A DNA stretch of 64,000 bases, taken from positions 154,951 to 218,950 of the forward strand of contig FODP01000004.1 in assembly GCA_900110395.1 (NCBI GenBank), written 5' to 3'. Positions 62,865 through 64,000 of the stretch are shown here, one piece after another. A model generated the notes under the pieces. The model worked only from the letters and a program-made list of their open reading frames with translations, made no database searches and was not told the origin of the DNA. Every line of letters begins with the position of its first letter. Positions within the stretch are counted from its first letter, which is position 1. The stretch is from Rhodospirillales bacterium URHD0017 (lineage in GTDB: Bacteria; Pseudomonadota; Alphaproteobacteria; Reyranellales; Reyranellaceae). The translations under genes and the position numbers were made by a program.

Positions 62865-63761
62865 ATGAATCTGGCGTTCATCCGCTATTTCCTGGCCGTG
62901 ACGGAGACCGGCAACTTCACCGAAGCCGCCGAGCGCTGCCATGTCACCCAGCCGACCCTGTCGGCCGGCATCGCCCGCCTCGAGGAGGAGATCGGCAGCC
63001 GCCTGTTCGACCGCGGCCGCCGCACGACGCTGTCCGGCGCGGGGCAGCGCCTGCTGCCGCATGCCCGCGCCATGGTGGAAGCCTGGCGACTGGCGCGCGC
63101 CGAGCAGCGGTCGAGCCGGCGCGCGCGCCTGGTGCGGATCGCGCTAGCCTCCACCGTGCCAGTGGCGTCGGCCATCCAGTGGCTGGCCCTGGCGCAGGCC
63201 CAGGTCGCGTTCGATCTCGAAATTTCCGAAGGCACGGCCGAGGCAGTGGCCGAGCGCTGGCGGCGCGGCCGCTGCGATGTCGCCCTCTTCCCCGCGCGCG
63301 TGGCCGTGACCGCGGCCAACGCAGCATCGCTGTGGCGGGAGCCCTATGTACTCGCCGCCGCGTCGAACCACCTCGTCGCGACACGCGACCGCTGGTCGGT
63401 GACGGATCTAGCCGACACGCCGTTCATCCTGCGCGCCGCCTGCGAGGCGCACGACGAAGCCATCCGCATGGTCGCGGCCGAAGGCGTGCGTCCACGCGCC
63501 GTGCTGCGCTCGGCCGACGAGGAACGTTGCGCCGCTGCCGTGCTGGTTGGTCTCGGCGTCAGCCTGATGCCGCGCTCGCTCCTGCGGCCGGGCATGGCAT
63601 CGGCCGAGATCCGCGAGGTCATGCTGGAACGGCGTGTGATGCTGGCATGGCGCGCGGACCTGGACAGCGAGCTCGTCGTGGCGCTGCGCGATACCGCGAC
63701 GGTTCATCCGTGGCCCGGTCGAACCGGCATGCGTGACATGCGATTGGATTTTGCCCGCTGA
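62865..63761 (+). CDS. LysR-family transcriptional regulator
   Basis: A 298-residue regulator. The N-terminal winged helix-turn-helix is classic: LAFIRYFLAVTETGNFTEAAERCHVTQPTLSAGIARLEEEIGSRLFDR at about 3-50, here abbreviated to its pattern F-x-x-V-x-E-x-G-N-F and Q-P-T-L-S. The rest is a two-lobed effector domain. It is transcribed away from the crotonase gene and probably regulates it. Confidence 0.92.
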   Translation: MNLAFIRYFLAVTETGNFTEAAERCHVTQPTLSAGIARLEEEIGSRLFDRGRRTTLSGAGQRLLPHARAMVEAWRLARAEQRSSRRARLVRIALASTVPVASAIQWLALAQAQVAFDLEISEGTAEAVAERWRRGRCDVALFPARVAVTAANAASLWREPYVLAAASNHLVATRDRWSVTDLADTPFILRAACEAHDEAIRMVAAEGVRPRAVLRSADEERCAAAVLVGLGVSLMPRSLLRPGMASAEIREVMLERRVMLAWRADLDSELVVALRDTATVHPWPGRTGMRDMRLDFAR

Positions 63762-63765
63762 TCCT

Positions 63766-63840
63766 GTCGTCCTGAGCGCAGCGAAGGACCTCATCGCCGG
63801 TTGCAACCGGCATGAGATCCTTCGCTGCGCTCAGGATGAC
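63766..63840. repeat. Interspersed palindrome of the gtcatcctgagcgcagcgaagg type
   Basis: The two halves (63766-63802 and 63804-63840) are near-perfect inverted copies with few mismatches, centred on ggttgcaacc. The sequence tcctgagcgcagcgaaggatct is a widespread dispersed repeat in many GC-rich bacteria. It lies between convergent genes and may act as a terminator for both. Confidence 0.85.
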
Positions 63841-63866
63841 AGAGAGTGCGGCTGGGATTCTGCAGG

Positions 63867-64000
63867 CTAGAGCAGAAAGACCGTTGCCAGCCCCAGGAAC
63901 GCCAGGAAGCCGATCACATCGGTCACCGTCGTCAGGAACACCGTCGACGACACCGCCGGATCGACGCCGAACTTCTGCAGGCCGAGCGGGATCAGCGTGC
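63867..64000 (-). CDS. mgtE: Magnesium transporter MgtE, C-terminal end (partial)
   Basis: Only the last 43 codons are in the window, reading LIPLGLQKFGVDPAVSS, then VFLTTVTDVIGFLAFLG and LATVFLL to the stop. This is the final membrane segment of MgtE, in which the P-A-x-x-S/T...T-T-x-x-D motif is characteristic; the aspartate lines the magnesium path. The start lies beyond position 64000. Confidence 0.85.
   Translation of the reverse strand, partial: TLIPLGLQKFGVDPAVSSTVFLTTVTDVIGFLAFLGLATVFLL

Overview
The window is 64 kb of GC-rich, gene-dense chromosome from an alphaproteobacterium. The evidence is the housekeeping order rpoZ-rsh-pdxJ-acpS-lepB-rnc-era-recO, an SRP RNA directly upstream of dnaX-ybaB-recR, a Bpt-type aminoacyl transferase, and many ABC, TRAP and Bug-type solute-binding systems. 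The transporter-rich, hydantoinase-rich content would suit a Reyranella-like or other Rhodospirillales/Hyphomicrobiales soil organism, but that placement is a guess. I saw no tRNA, rRNA, CRISPR array, insertion sequence or prophage.

1-24 kb is accessory metabolism. It holds a polysaccharide-deacetylase-like protein, a secreted protein of caspase-like appearance, an iron/thiamine-type ABC importer, and a spermidine/putrescine-type ABC operon that runs directly into a ring-opening amidohydrolase (cyanurate hydrolase/barbiturase family) and a SelA-like PLP enzyme. HyuA/HyuB lie divergently. An orphan Bug binding protein, two peptidoglycan-binding-repeat proteins, a 38-residue peptide beside a PhyH dioxygenase, and an overlapping LLM flavoenzyme / COG0523 GTPase / dihydropyrimidinase operon follow. 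Four or five enzymes here act on cyclic amides or ureides, so the region reads as a catabolic island for such compounds.

24-31 kb holds a frameshifted DUF4396 gene, a TRAP transporter (P, Q and M subunits), an H1-like lysine-rich protein, an SDR plus LLM monooxygenase pair, a frameshifted isochorismatase-family gene and hemP behind a Fur-like box. 31.5-36 kb is conserved core: SRP RNA, dnaX, ybaB, recR, a DUF4126 gene and bpt.

36-44.3 kb is the most unusual part. One TRAP QM permease pair faces five tandem, divergent copies of a TakP-like binding protein, all with twin-arginine leaders. Two of the five carry single-base frameshifts. 44.4-55.5 kb returns to core genes (uppP, parC, recO, era, rnc, lepB, acpS, pdxJ, rsh, rpoZ, folK). 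55.6-64 kb has a NYN-domain protein, a type 5 uracil-DNA glycosylase, a glutathione peroxidase, a sulfite-oxidase-fold protein, an acyl-CoA ligase / TetR / isovaleryl-CoA dehydrogenase cluster with a perfect operator palindrome, an enoyl-CoA hydratase facing a LysR regulator, and the end of mgtE.

Several families of interspersed palindromic repeats occupy intergenic spaces. About eight apparent frameshifts in otherwise well-conserved genes suggest either real gene decay or consensus errors in the assembly; coordinates in those genes should be read with that in mind.
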